Shown here one piece after another: positions 6,860 to 13,250 of a stretch of DNA of 13,250 bases (within the stretch, counting starts at the first letter, position 1; each line of letters begins with the position of its first letter). Below the pieces are notes generated by a model. It saw only the letters and a program-made list of their open reading frames with translations. It was not told the DNA's origin and made no database searches. The position numbers and the translations under genes are program-made. The DNA is from Fusobacteriaceae bacterium UBA2433 (lineage in GTDB: Bacteria > Fusobacteriota > Fusobacteriia > Fusobacteriales > Fusobacteriaceae): the NCBI GenBank assembly GCA_002342785.1, contig DDQV01000163.1:1-13250 (forward strand), written 5' to 3'.

Positions 6860-7600
6860 ATGAAGGAGTTTTTTGAAAATTTTAGGTATGCAAACAGAGA
6901 TATGCCTAGATCAGGTAAGATTATATATAGTGGAATAGCAGGGTTGTTACTTCTATCTATGGCAGGTAATTTGATAAAAAATCCAACTATTTTAATAACT
7001 ATTGGAGTACTTATGATATCTGTAATACTACATGAACTAGGTCATGGAGTAGTAGCTTATCTAAATGGAGATCCCACAGCAAAAAATATGGGGCGTTTAA
7101 CATTAAATCCAATAAAACATATAGATCCCATGGGAATGTTACTTCCTTTGGGACTTATCTTGATGGGTTCTACTTTTATTATAGGATGGGCAAAACCTGT
7201 TCCTGTAAATTATAGAAGATTTAAAAATGGGGAATTTAGTGTTTTTTTAGTATCGATAGCTGGAGTAACAATAAACTTTGCATTGGCTTTTTTAGGAGCA
7301 TCGATAATTAAATTTTTTCCAGAATTATATACTAATAATGAGGTTGCTCGTATAGCGATAGGATATCTAATAAGGATAAATTTAGTTTTAGGAATATTTA
7401 ATCTATTGCCTATCCCACCTTTAGACGGTTCAAAAATTCTTTGGAGTTTAGGAGGAGACTGGATAAAAGATATAGTTGATGATCTAGATAGATATGGATT
7501 TTTTATAATAATCGCTTTAAGTTATTTAGGAATCCTATGGAAGATAATAGATCCAGTATTTAATTTTTTAATAAATTTTTTAAATATGTATATAAATTAA
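6860..7600 (+). CDS. Site-2 protease family (M50) intramembrane metalloprotease
   Basis: A 246-residue polytopic zinc metalloprotease of the M50B group. Counting from the ATG at 6860, the zinc motif HELGH is at residues 58-62 inside a membrane segment, followed by NGDPTAKNMGRLTLNPIKHIDPMG (69-92), the typical spacer of bacterial stand-alone S2Ps. The third zinc ligand motif NLLPIPPLDGSKIL is at 181-194, with Asp189. About six membrane segments are visible and there is no PDZ or CBS domain. These enzymes cleave transmembrane segments, for example of anti-sigma factors or residual signal peptides; the substrate here is unknown. It lies 40 bp behind comEC and 38 bp before the TRIC-like gene. A start at 6827 (TTG) would add eleven charged residues but lacks a ribosome site. 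Confidence 0.9.
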   Translation: MKEFFENFRYANRDMPRSGKIIYSGIAGLLLLSMAGNLIKNPTILITIGVLMISVILHELGHGVVAYLNGDPTAKNMGRLTLNPIKHIDPMGMLLPLGLILMGSTFIIGWAKPVPVNYRRFKNGEFSVFLVSIAGVTINFALAFLGASIIKFFPELYTNNEVARIAIGYLIRINLVLGIFNLLPIPPLDGSKILWSLGGDWIKDIVDDLDRYGFFIIIALSYLGILWKIIDPVFNFLINFLNMYIN

Positions 7601-7638
7601 ATCTAAAAAATAAAAAAGATTAGGAGTGTAAAATAAAA

Positions 7639-8265
7639 ATGTTTTTTGAAATTACAAATTATATAGGTGTTGTGGCTTTTGCCATATCGGGTATGTTAAA
7701 AGGTTTAAAACACAAGTTAGATATTTTTGGTGTAATTGTATTAGGAGTAATGACTGCCGTAGGTGGTGGGATTGTAAGAGATATATTATTAAATGAGGTT
7801 CCAGGTTCTCTCTTAAATGAGAGAGATGGTTATATAGCTGTTCTTGCAGTGGTAGTTAGTTATTATTTTCTATCTAATAAATTAGAGGGAAATAGAAAAA
7901 TATCAAGAATGGTAATGGTCTCTGATGCACTAGGTCTTGCAGCTTTTGCAATAATTGGAGCAGAAAAAGGTGTCAATGCTCATCTGGGTCCAGTTTCTAC
8001 AGCTGTTATGGCTACACTAACTGGAGTAGGTGGCGGAGTAATAAGAGATCTATTAGTTTGTGAGATTCCATTTATATTAAAGGATGAAGTTTATGCTGTC
8101 TTATGTGTGGCAGGGGGACTCTTATATTGGTTTTTAGCAAGTAAAAAAATTATGGAAAGGGAAAATTTAGCTTATTTTTTATTTTTAATATTATTTACAG
8201 TAAGGATGGTAGCTATTAAATATAAATTAAATTTACCCAGAAAATCTAGGGAGCTTAATAAGTGA
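7639..8265 (+). CDS. TRIC-like cation channel family protein (UPF0126, YadS/YicG-like)
   Basis: A 208-residue membrane protein with two tandem three-helix units and a seventh helix, as in prokaryotic TRIC channels. The glycine-rich signature occurs twice: VMTAVGGGIVRDILLNEVP (residues 37-55) and TLTGVGGGVIRDLLVCEIP (126-144). Known structures of the family form homotrimers with a potassium-permeable pore in each subunit; in bacteria the physiological role is unclear, and some homologues have been tied to amino-acid uptake. The ATG has an AGGAG site twelve bases upstream, a rather long spacing. Its stop overlaps the GTG start of yigZ (GTGA), so the two are translationally coupled. Confidence 0.92.
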   Translation: MFFEITNYIGVVAFAISGMLKGLKHKLDIFGVIVLGVMTAVGGGIVRDILLNEVPGSLLNERDGYIAVLAVVVSYYFLSNKLEGNRKISRMVMVSDALGLAAFAIIGAEKGVNAHLGPVSTAVMATLTGVGGGVIRDLLVCEIPFILKDEVYAVLCVAGGLLYWFLASKKIMERENLAYFLFLILFTVRMVAIKYKLNLPRKSRELNK

Positions 8266-8834
8266 AGACAATAAAAAATGAAAGTACAATAGAATTTGAA
8301 ATAAAAAAATCTAGGTTTATAGGTTATATTAAACCTATTTTTACAAAGGCAGAGGCAGAAGATTTTATAAATTTAATAAAATCTAAACATCCAGATGCTA
8401 GGCATAATTGTAGTGCATATAAAGTTTTAGAAAATGGTCAAGAATATTATAAGGTTGATGATGATGGGGAACCTAGTGGAACAGCAGGAAAACCTCTAGG
8501 AGAGATACTAAATATATTGGGCCTAGATAATTTAGTAGTAGTAGCTACTAGGTATTTTGGTGGAATAAAATTAGGAGCAGGAGGACTTATTCGAAATTAT
8601 GCTAAGACTGCAAAATTAGCTGTAGAAAAAGCTGAGATAGTAGAATGGAGTCCTAAAATAAATGTAGTGATAGAATTTTCTTATGAAAAATCAGTTCAAG
8701 TAGATAGGTTGTTAGAAAAAGAAGAGGAGATTTCCAAAGAATATGGGGAAAAGATTCTTTATAGAGGAAGGATTTCAGAAGATACTTTTTTGAAATTAAA
8801 AAAAGTAAGGGGAATTGTCTTAATAGAAAGTTAG
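8262..8834 (+). CDS. yigZ: YigZ/IMPACT family protein (UPF0029)
   Basis: A 190-residue soluble protein. The N-terminal UPF0029 domain contains KSRFIGYI (16-23), DDDGEPSGTAGKPL (66-79) and TRYFGGIKLGAGGLIRNYAKTA (96-117), all diagnostic. The C-terminal DUF1949-like part (about 128-190) is somewhat shorter than in E. coli YigZ. The family includes eukaryotic IMPACT, which binds GCN1; the bacterial function is not established, with nucleic-acid or ribosome association suggested from the fold. The start is GTG at 8262, with AGGGAG eight bases upstream, and it overlaps the stop of the preceding gene. It is the last gene of the run and its stop codon lies within the terminator stem. Confidence 0.92.
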   Translation: MKTIKNESTIEFEIKKSRFIGYIKPIFTKAEAEDFINLIKSKHPDARHNCSAYKVLENGQEYYKVDDDGEPSGTAGKPLGEILNILGLDNLVVVATRYFGGIKLGAGGLIRNYAKTAKLAVEKAEIVEWSPKINVVIEFSYEKSVQVDRLLEKEEEISKEYGEKILYRGRISEDTFLKLKKVRGIVLIES

Positions 8835-8858
8835 AGTTATAAAAATAACTCTAACTTT
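8827..8858 (+). terminator. Intrinsic terminator closing the DUF805-yigZ run
   Basis: A perfect 14-bp stem (8827-8840 with 8845-8858, core GTTAGAGTTAT/ATAACTCTAAC) with an AAAA loop is followed by further T. It overlaps the stop codon of yigZ. No comparable hairpin occurs between 3731 and 8262. Confidence 0.88.
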
Positions 8859-8943
8859 TTATTATATGTGGTATATTTAATATTTTTTTATAACTTTTAA
8901 TAAAAGCTAGATATTAAAAATTAAATTAAACTAAAAAATATAC

Positions 8944-8972
8944 TTGAAAAAGAGATAAAAAAAAAGTATTAT
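8944..8972 (+). promoter_or_regulatory. Promoter for the phosphohexomutase gene
   Basis: TTGAAA (8944-8949) and TATTAT (8967-8972) are separated by 17 bases, most of them A. Predicted start near 8979, about 30 bases before the ATG at 9010. The A-rich region upstream (8881-8943) could act as an UP-type element. Confidence 0.7.
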
Positions 8973-9009
8973 TTATTGTAGGATAAATAATTAAATTCGG
9001 AGGTAAAAT

Positions 9010-10737
9010 ATGAAGGATTATATGAAAGAATATGAAATATGGTTAAATTCACCATATATAGATAAAGAAGATAGAGAAGAGTTAGCTTCTATAAGAGATA
9101 ATAAAAAAGAGATAGAGGAAAGATTTTATACTGAATTAGAATTTGGTACAGGTGGACTCAGAGGAATAAGGGGAAATGGAATAAATAGAATAAATAAATA
9201 TATGATAAGAAAAGCTACCCAAGGGTTTGTAAATTATTTATTAGAAGTAGATGCAGAAGCTGTAAGAAAAAAAGGTGTTGTAATAGCCTATGATTGTAGG
9301 ATAGGTTCTGTAGAATATTCACTTAATACAGCTTTGGTATTAGCAGCCAATGGAATTCCGGCATATTTATTTGAATCTCTTAGATCTACTCCAGAACTAT
9401 CTTTTGCAGTAAGGGAGTTAGGAACTCAAGCAGGAATAGTAGTAACTGCATCTCATAATCCTGTAGAATATAATGGATACAAAGTTTATTGGAACGATGG
9501 AGCTCAATGTGTAGAACCCCATGCTAGTGGGATCGTAAATGGATTTACTAATATAAAAGATTTAGGAGAGATCAAACTTATCTCTGAGGAAGAAGCTAGA
9601 TCTAAAGGATTACTTATCATGGTAGGAAAAGATCTAGATGATAAATTTATGGAAGCTGTAAAAAAACAACAAATTATAAAAGACATACCAAATAAAGAAA
9701 ATTATAAGATCATATATACTCCACTTCATGGAACAGGAAGGGTACCAGTTCAAAGGGTATTAGATGAATGCGGATTTAAATCAGTATTTACAGTACCTAG
9801 TCAAGAGATGCCTGATGGAACATTTCCTACAGTTGGATATGCAAATCCAGAAGATCCAGCAGTATTTAAATTAGGAATTAAGTTAGCAGAGGAAAAAGGT
9901 TCATCTATTGTTATGGCAAATGATCCAGATGCAGATAGATTAGGAATAGCAGTAAAAGATAAAAAAGGTAACTGGTTATATCCAAATGGAAATCAAGTTG
10001 GATTATTACTTATGGAATATATTTTGAAATTCAAAAAAAATATTCCTTCTAATGGTGCAGTAATTTCAACAGTAGTATCGACTCCAATGTTAGATGAAGT
10101 AGCAAAAGCTCATGGAGTAAAGATGTATAGAACTTTAACTGGATTTAAATTTATAGGAGAAAAAATTAAACAATTTGAAGATAAAGTCTTAGATGGAACC
10201 TATGTATTTGGATTTGAAGAATCTTATGGATACCTTATTGGAACCCATGCTAGAGATAAAGACGCTGTTGTAACTACTATGATCTTATCTGAGATGGCAG
10301 CTTATTATGAATCTATTGGGACTGATATTCCATCAGAGTTAGATAAGATGTATGAAAAATATGGTTGGTATAGAGAAGGAATTATTGCAGTAACTATGAG
10401 TGGAAAAGATGGAGCAGAAGAGATTAAAAAAATTATGAAAACTTTGAGGGAGAATACTCCTAAACAATTATTAGATCAAGATATAGTAATGGTAAGAGAT
10501 TTTGAACTACAGATTGAATGCGATAAAGTAGCTTGTAAAGAGATTAAATTAGATCTGCCAAAATCAAATGTGTTACAATTTATCTTGGCTGATGGAACAT
10601 ATATAACAGCAAGACCTTCTGGAACAGAACCAAAAATAAAATATTATTTTGCTGTAAAATCAGATAGTAAGGTAAAAGCAGATAAAAAATTAAAAGAGTC
10701 CATGGTAGAATTTGGAGAATTTGTAAAGGGATTATAA
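9010..10737 (+). CDS. Alpha-D-phosphohexomutase (phosphoglucomutase/phosphomannomutase)
   Basis: A 575-residue four-domain enzyme of the alpha-D-phosphohexomutase family, in the PgcA/PGM2-like branch with an N-terminal extension (EYEIWLNSPYIDKEDREEL). Key sites are the GTGGLRGIRG loop (46-55), the phosphoserine loop TASHNPVEYNGYK (146-158, catalytic Ser148), the magnesium loop DPDADR (305-310), the sugar-binding GFEESYGYLIG (401-411) and the phosphate-binding RPSGTEPK (535-542). It interconverts hexose 1- and 6-phosphates (glucose, possibly mannose) and so links glycolysis to glycan and nucleotide-sugar synthesis. All catalytic residues are present. The ATG is preceded by GGAGGT, and a near-consensus promoter lies upstream. 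A small membrane protein gene follows after 45 bp without a terminator. Confidence 0.94.
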   Translation: MKDYMKEYEIWLNSPYIDKEDREELASIRDNKKEIEERFYTELEFGTGGLRGIRGNGINRINKYMIRKATQGFVNYLLEVDAEAVRKKGVVIAYDCRIGSVEYSLNTALVLAANGIPAYLFESLRSTPELSFAVRELGTQAGIVVTASHNPVEYNGYKVYWNDGAQCVEPHASGIVNGFTNIKDLGEIKLISEEEARSKGLLIMVGKDLDDKFMEAVKKQQIIKDIPNKENYKIIYTPLHGTGRVPVQRVLDECGFKSVFTVPSQEMPDGTFPTVGYANPEDPAVFKLGIKLAEEKGSSIVMANDPDADRLGIAVKDKKGNWLYPNGNQVGLLLMEYILKFKKNIPSNGAVISTVVSTPMLDEVAKAHGVKMYRTLTGFKFIGEKIKQFEDKVLDGTYVFGFEESYGYLIGTHARDKDAVVTTMILSEMAAYYESIGTDIPSELDKMYEKYGWYREGIIAVTMSGKDGAEEIKKIMKTLRENTPKQLLDQDIVMVRDFELQIECDKVACKEIKLDLPKSNVLQFILADGTYITARPSGTEPKIKYYFAVKSDSKVKADKKLKESMVEFGEFVKGL

Positions 10738-10782
10738 CTAAAAATTGTATGAAAAATAAAAGTAGAAAAAGGAGAAAATTTA

Positions 10783-11097
10783 ATGGGAAAAATCAAATGT
10801 AATTTGACATTTGGAGATAGTTTATTATTTTTATTAGGATGGTTTTTATTGATTATTATAACTTGTGGATTAGCAGCGCCATTTTTTATTTTGAGTTTTT
10901 CAAAATATTTAATCAACAGAAGTGTGTTGGTAGAAAATAGTTTTGAAAGACGAATGAATTCTAATTTAAGTATAGGTGGAGATTTTGTATATTTAATATT
11001 GTGGACAATATTAAGTATAATAACATTTGGAATAGCAGGAATTTTCTTTATCTTTAGTTTAGGTAAACGTGTAATGAATAGTATTGAAATAATCTAA
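10783..11097 (+). CDS. Small membrane protein with two similar hairpin units (DUF898/YjgN- or DUF6693-like)
   Basis: A 104-residue membrane protein. Residues 11-46 (GDSLLFLLGWFLLIIITCGLA...FFILSFSKYLINRS) and 66-101 (GDFVYLILWTILSIITFGIAGIFFIFSLGKRVMNSI) align over their whole length: GD, W, LxIIT-G-A, FFI-S, K, N. It is therefore an internal duplication of a roughly 36-residue two-helix unit. The pattern is that of the repeated element in YjgN/DUF898 membrane proteins and of short DUF6693-type proteins; I am not certain which family a profile search would return. Function is unknown. AAGGAG stands eight bases before the ATG. It follows the phosphohexomutase by 45 bp and is probably read from the same transcript, ending at the hairpin at 11111-11146. 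Confidence 0.75.
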   Translation: MGKIKCNLTFGDSLLFLLGWFLLIIITCGLAAPFFILSFSKYLINRSVLVENSFERRMNSNLSIGGDFVYLILWTILSIITFGIAGIFFIFSLGKRVMNSIEII

Positions 11098-11110
11098 AAA
11101 AATATTTGTT

Positions 11111-11146
11111 AAAATAAAGGGTGATCTACAGATTATCCTTTATTTT
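11111..11146 (+). terminator. Intrinsic terminator after the small membrane protein
   Basis: A 16-bp stem (11111-11126 with 11131-11146) includes two G-T pairs; core AAAATAAAGG/CCTTTATTTT, 4-base loop, then T-rich sequence. It ends the phosphohexomutase unit. Confidence 0.75.
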
Positions 11147-11149
11147 TAG

Positions 11150-11180
11150 TTGTTTTATAAAATTTATGGTAAAATATAAT
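11150..11180 (+). promoter_or_regulatory. Possible promoter for the 136-residue protein gene
   Basis: A perfect TATAAT at 11175-11180 lies 29 bases before the ATG at 11209. The nearest -35-like element is TTGTTT at 11150-11155, with a 19-base spacer, longer than ideal. The T-rich terminator tail overlaps the -35 region, so the two signals are packed together. Confidence 0.45.
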
Positions 11181-11208
11181 ATAAAATTGATTTAGGAGTT
11201 GAAAGATA

Positions 11209-11619
11209 ATGGAAAATGAAAGTCACGTATTGAAGATAAAAGAGAAGGTAGCAAGTCATATAGATGGAAGATTTATTTCAAATACTATAGCTGATGGAGA
11301 TATCTATACTTTAAAATATTGTAAATTAGATAAGGAAAAATTTGGATATAAGTTTATGCTTATGCTTTTTAAAACCAGTTATAATGGGGAAAGATTTGTA
11401 AATGAAGGTTGTGTAGATAATATCTTGATAGAATTTGATAAGGTTTTAAGAACAGATCTTAGAAATAAAAAGGTTAGAGAGATCTATCTAGCATTATTTG
11501 AAAAGATCAATAAGATGCAAAAAGAATTTGCAGCTGAAAAGAAAATAGTTTGGAAGGAGATAGTTCCAGCTATAAAAGCAGATATTATAAATATGAAACA
11601 TGACATAAAAAATATGTAA
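11209..11619 (+). CDS. Hypothetical protein, 136 residues, family not recognised
   Basis: I do not recognise this protein. It has no membrane segment or signal peptide. The first half looks alpha/beta (HIDGRFISNTIADGDIYTLKYCKLDKEKFGYKFMLMLFK split over residues 17-55), with two cysteines (Cys38, Cys68). The second half (about 70-136) is strongly charged and helical and could form a coiled coil or helical bundle (DKVLRTDLRNKKVREIYLALF, IVWKEIVPAIKADI). Codon and base use resemble the neighbours, and AGGAG stands ten bases upstream of the ATG, so it is very likely a real gene. It is a single-gene unit between two terminators, with no informative partner. It may be a lineage-restricted cytoplasmic protein. 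Confidence 0.8.
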   Translation: MENESHVLKIKEKVASHIDGRFISNTIADGDIYTLKYCKLDKEKFGYKFMLMLFKTSYNGERFVNEGCVDNILIEFDKVLRTDLRNKKVREIYLALFEKINKMQKEFAAEKKIVWKEIVPAIKADIINMKHDIKNM

Positions 11620-11626
11620 AAAAAAT

Positions 11627-11663
11627 AAAACTCCCATTTGGTATATATCCAAATAGGAGTTTT
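11627..11663. terminator. Bidirectional intrinsic terminator between convergent genes
   Basis: A 15-bp stem with one C-A mismatch (11627-11641 with 11649-11663; AAAACTCCCATTTGG against CCAAATAGGAGTTTT), 7-base loop, is flanked by A on the left and T on the right. It serves the 136-residue gene (plus) and the MerR gene (minus), whose stop is at 11665. Confidence 0.85.
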
Positions 11664-11664
11664 T

Positions 11665-12465
11665 TTATTCTTTTATCTTTATTTGAATCTCCGTTACAAA
11701 CTCATCTTCATTATCTGTTTCATGGATATCGATCTTATATATCTCTAAGATCTCTTCATCTATTTCTAGGTTATTATCTTCTATATATTTTTTAATATTT
11801 TCATAATAGATATTTTTTTCTTTATATCCTCCTCTAAAAGTTAAAGAGATATATCTGCCTTTTTTTAATAGACTCTCTCCTGAACTATCCATTAAAAAAG
11901 TTCCCTTGTAGAGATTATATTTATTGTTATTATAGTCATCTACCCTTAAGATAGCTCCTCCTCTAGTTCCAGCAAAGTATTCTCCTTCCTCAGAATCAAT
12001 GGTATTAGTTAGTTTTTTTAGTTCTAGATCGATCTCCCAGTCTGTAGCTATATCATTGTATTTTTTATAGCATCTTCTTTCAGGAAGGATGATTTCTGTG
12101 ATCTCATTATATTTATTATCTTCTAGAATTTTTTGAAGATATATTTTTTTAGAACTTAATTGTTTTTTTAGTTCTAAAAGTTCATCTAACTTTTCATGGA
12201 TTACTCCCAATTGAAAATCAACTAATTCCAAACTTTTTTTTGTACTTCTTTTTTCAATATATTTTTTTATCTCTCCTAGGGACACACCTAAATTTCTTAA
12301 TCCTCTAATAGTACTTAACTTCCATATTTGTTTCGCACTATAGTATCTATACTTATTTTCTTTTATTTCTTGAGGTTTGATAAGTCCTTCTTTTTCATAA
12401 TATCGCAGAAGATCTGTACTTATATTGTAAAGTTTACTAATTGTTCCTATCTTATAGAGTTTCAT
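11665..12465 (-). CDS. MerR-family transcriptional regulator with C-terminal effector domain
   Basis: A 266-residue regulator. The N-terminal winged helix is typical MerR: YKIGTISKLYNISTDLLRYYEKEGLI (4-29), then NKYRYYS (37-43) and LRNLGVSLGEIKKYI (56-70). A long helix suitable for the antiparallel dimer coiled coil follows (about 76-117). Residues about 120-266 form a GyrI-like or BltR/BmrR-type ligand-binding region, with TRGGAILRVDDY near 168 and YISLTFRGGYKEKNIYYENIKKYI near 206-229. Such proteins bind the promoter spacer and, on binding a ligand, twist the DNA to activate an adjacent efflux gene. The ATG has an AAGGAGG site. It is divergent from a MATE pump whose promoter has the matching 19-bp spacer and dyad, so that pump is the expected target. 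The ligand is unknown. Confidence 0.92.
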   Translation of the reverse strand: MKLYKIGTISKLYNISTDLLRYYEKEGLIKPQEIKENKYRYYSAKQIWKLSTIRGLRNLGVSLGEIKKYIEKRSTKKSLELVDFQLGVIHEKLDELLELKKQLSSKKIYLQKILEDNKYNEITEIILPERRCYKKYNDIATDWEIDLELKKLTNTIDSEEGEYFAGTRGGAILRVDDYNNNKYNLYKGTFLMDSSGESLLKKGRYISLTFRGGYKEKNIYYENIKKYIEDNNLEIDEEILEIYKIDIHETDNEDEFVTEIQIKIKE

Positions 12466-12507
12466 TTTATATCCTCCTTACAAAAAAATAAGATCTATAA
12501 TTATTTT

Positions 12508-12534
12508 AGATAAATTTAATAATTTAATTTATCT
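12508..12534. repeat. 27-bp imperfect A/T palindrome in the merR-MATE intergenic region
   Basis: AGATAAATT (12508-12516) is mirrored by AATTTATCT (12526-12534). The symmetry continues inward, with one mismatch, around position 12521. It ends one base before the -35 box of the MATE promoter and lies upstream of merR in the minus direction. It could be a second operator or an UP-type element; in such A/T-rich DNA, chance is possible. Confidence 0.45.
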
Positions 12535-12535
12535 G

Positions 12536-12576
12536 TTGACCTTAGAACCGTTCTAGGGTTTATAATGGTTCTAAGG
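12536..12576 (+). promoter_or_regulatory. MerR-type promoter/operator for the MATE pump
   Basis: The -35 is TTGACC (12536-12541) and the -10 a perfect TATAAT (12561-12566), with a 19-base spacer, two longer than optimal. This is the diagnostic architecture of promoters activated by MerR proteins. The spacer holds a dyad, CCTTAGAAC (12540-12548) and GTTCTAGGG (12550-12558), with one mismatch around a central C. A further half-site, GTTCTAAGG (12568-12576), lies at the transcription start, runs into the ribosome site AAGGAG, and is an exact inverse of the left half. The divergent MerR gene begins 71 bp away. Confidence 0.82.
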
Positions 12577-12587
12577 AGATGTTTTTT

Positions 12588-13250
12588 ATGAATAAAATTA
12601 TTGAAAAAAAGGGGATTGGAAAAACCCTTTTCAAATATGCTTTTCCGTCGATACTTTCTATGTGGATATTTGCCCTTTACTCTATCGTAGATGGAATATT
12701 TGTAGGAAAAGGTGTCGGTTCTAAGGCTTTGGCTGCAGTAAATCTATCTATGCCTTTTTTAAATTTTTCATTTGCTATTTCAATTATGATCTCAATAGGT
12801 GCTTCTACACTTATTAGTTCATATCTTGGGAAGGGAAAGATTCAAAAATCTAGAGATCTTTTTACATCTACAATTTGTTTTTTAGGAATTATAGGAATTA
12901 TAATTTGTGGAATAAGTTTTATCTTTCGTTATGAACTAGCCAGTTTTTTAGGTGCAGAGGGTGAGATGATCCCCTTAGTTGTAGAATATCTAGGTACAAT
13001 CTTAATTTTTAATACATTTTATCTTATTGCCTATGCTTTGGAAATTCTTATTAAGGTAGAAGGAAAACCTATGGTAGCAATATATGTAGTAAGTATAGCT
13101 GCTATTACCAATATTATTTTAGATTATTTATTAGTGATAGTATTTCCCCTAGGACTTAGAGGAGCTGCTATAGCAACAGGTGGAGCTCAAATTACTCAGG
13201 TAATCGTTCTTATCTCTTTTTTCTTAAGAAAAAATTCAAATTTAAAATTT
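12588..13250 (+). CDS. MATE-family multidrug efflux transporter, N-terminal part (cut by window end)
   Basis: The frame opens at ATG 12588 with AAGGAG nine bases upstream and stays open for 221 codons to the end of the window. The translation is a polytopic membrane protein starting MNKIIEKKGIGKTLFKYAFP, followed by a helix with SILSMWIFALYSIVDGIFVG, then GSKALAAVNLSMPFLNFSFA and GASTLISSYLGKGK, all typical of the first lobe of MATE (MepA/NorM-like) exporters. About six helices are present; a full protein would have twelve and about 440-460 residues. MATE pumps expel cationic drugs and dyes using sodium or proton gradients. The adjacent MerR regulator and its promoter suggest ligand-induced expression. 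Only the C-terminal half is missing, because of the window edge. Confidence 0.9.
   Translation, partial: MNKIIEKKGIGKTLFKYAFPSILSMWIFALYSIVDGIFVGKGVGSKALAAVNLSMPFLNFSFAISIMISIGASTLISSYLGKGKIQKSRDLFTSTICFLGIIGIIICGISFIFRYELASFLGAEGEMIPLVVEYLGTILIFNTFYLIAYALEILIKVEGKPMVAIYVVSIAAITNIILDYLLVIVFPLGLRGAAIATGGAQITQVIVLISFFLRKNSNLKF

Noticed and set aside
7597..7622. Short repeat AATCT...AGATT between the M50 and TRIC genes as a terminator
   Set aside because: Only five A/T-rich base pairs and no T run; not a terminator.
9504..9686. Open frame of 60 codons antisense to the phosphohexomutase
   Set aside because: Antisense shadow of a well-conserved coding sequence.
10644..10916. Open frame of 90 codons antisense to the phosphohexomutase end and the small membrane protein
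   Set aside because: Both sense genes have ribosome sites and family features; the antisense product is Asn/Lys/Phe-rich with no support.
12328..12513. Open frame of 61 codons on the plus strand within merR
   Set aside because: Antisense to the conserved MerR DNA-binding domain; no support.
1..13250. Mobile elements, CRISPR arrays, tRNA or rRNA genes, toxin-antitoxin or phage-defence modules
   Set aside because: No transposase, integrase, regularly spaced repeats, cloverleaf sequences or defence-type domains were seen on either strand.

Overview
The window is a stretch of strongly AT-rich bacterial chromosome with short intergenic gaps. It has AGGAG-type Shine-Dalgarno sites, heavy use of AGA/AGG and ATA codons, and A/T-rich hairpin terminators. 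Together with the gene content (dNTP triphosphohydrolase, ComEC, M50 protease, TRIC-like channel, YigZ), this suggests a low-GC anaerobe. Fusobacteriota (Ilyobacter/Propionigenium/Cetobacterium-like) is my best guess, with Clostridia as the alternative. This is inference from composition and protein style; there is no rRNA in the window to settle it.

Left part (1-1960): a minus-strand pair of an HxlR-family regulator and an EamA/DMT transporter, both with TTG starts, lies divergent from a small plus-strand FMN-binding split-barrel (PNPOx-like) protein. The 166-bp intergenic region holds a clear promoter for the flavoprotein and two inverted repeats. The HxlR protein has an unusual four-cysteine N-terminus. 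A bidirectional hairpin terminator separates this block from the next.

1963-3281, minus strand: a GNAT acetyltransferase followed by a TauE/SafE permease. The permease reading frame is broken at a run of nine A (coding strand). A consensus-like promoter precedes the acetyltransferase.

3375-8858, plus strand: a compact six-gene run of DUF805 membrane protein, Dgt-type dNTPase, ComEC/Rec2 DNA-uptake channel, M50 site-2 protease, TRIC/UPF0126 channel and YigZ. No internal terminator is visible and a strong one follows yigZ. The ComEC C-terminus looks like a vestigial metallo-beta-lactamase domain without the metal-binding motif.

8944-11146, plus strand: a near-consensus promoter drives an alpha-D-phosphohexomutase (phosphoglucomutase/phosphomannomutase type) and a small membrane protein made of two similar hairpin units, followed by a terminator. 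A 136-residue protein I do not recognise then sits alone between two terminators.

11627-13250: a MerR-family regulator (minus) is divergent from a MATE efflux pump (plus, cut by the window end). The pump promoter has a perfect -10, a TTGACC -35 and a 19-bp spacer containing a dyad, the hallmark of MerR-activated promoters. This is the best-supported regulatory circuit here. I see no mobile element, CRISPR array, tRNA or rRNA, and no wholly new multi-gene system. The most interesting items are the cysteine-rich HxlR, the homopolymer-split TauE, the degenerate ComEC C-terminus and the three-half-site MATE promoter.
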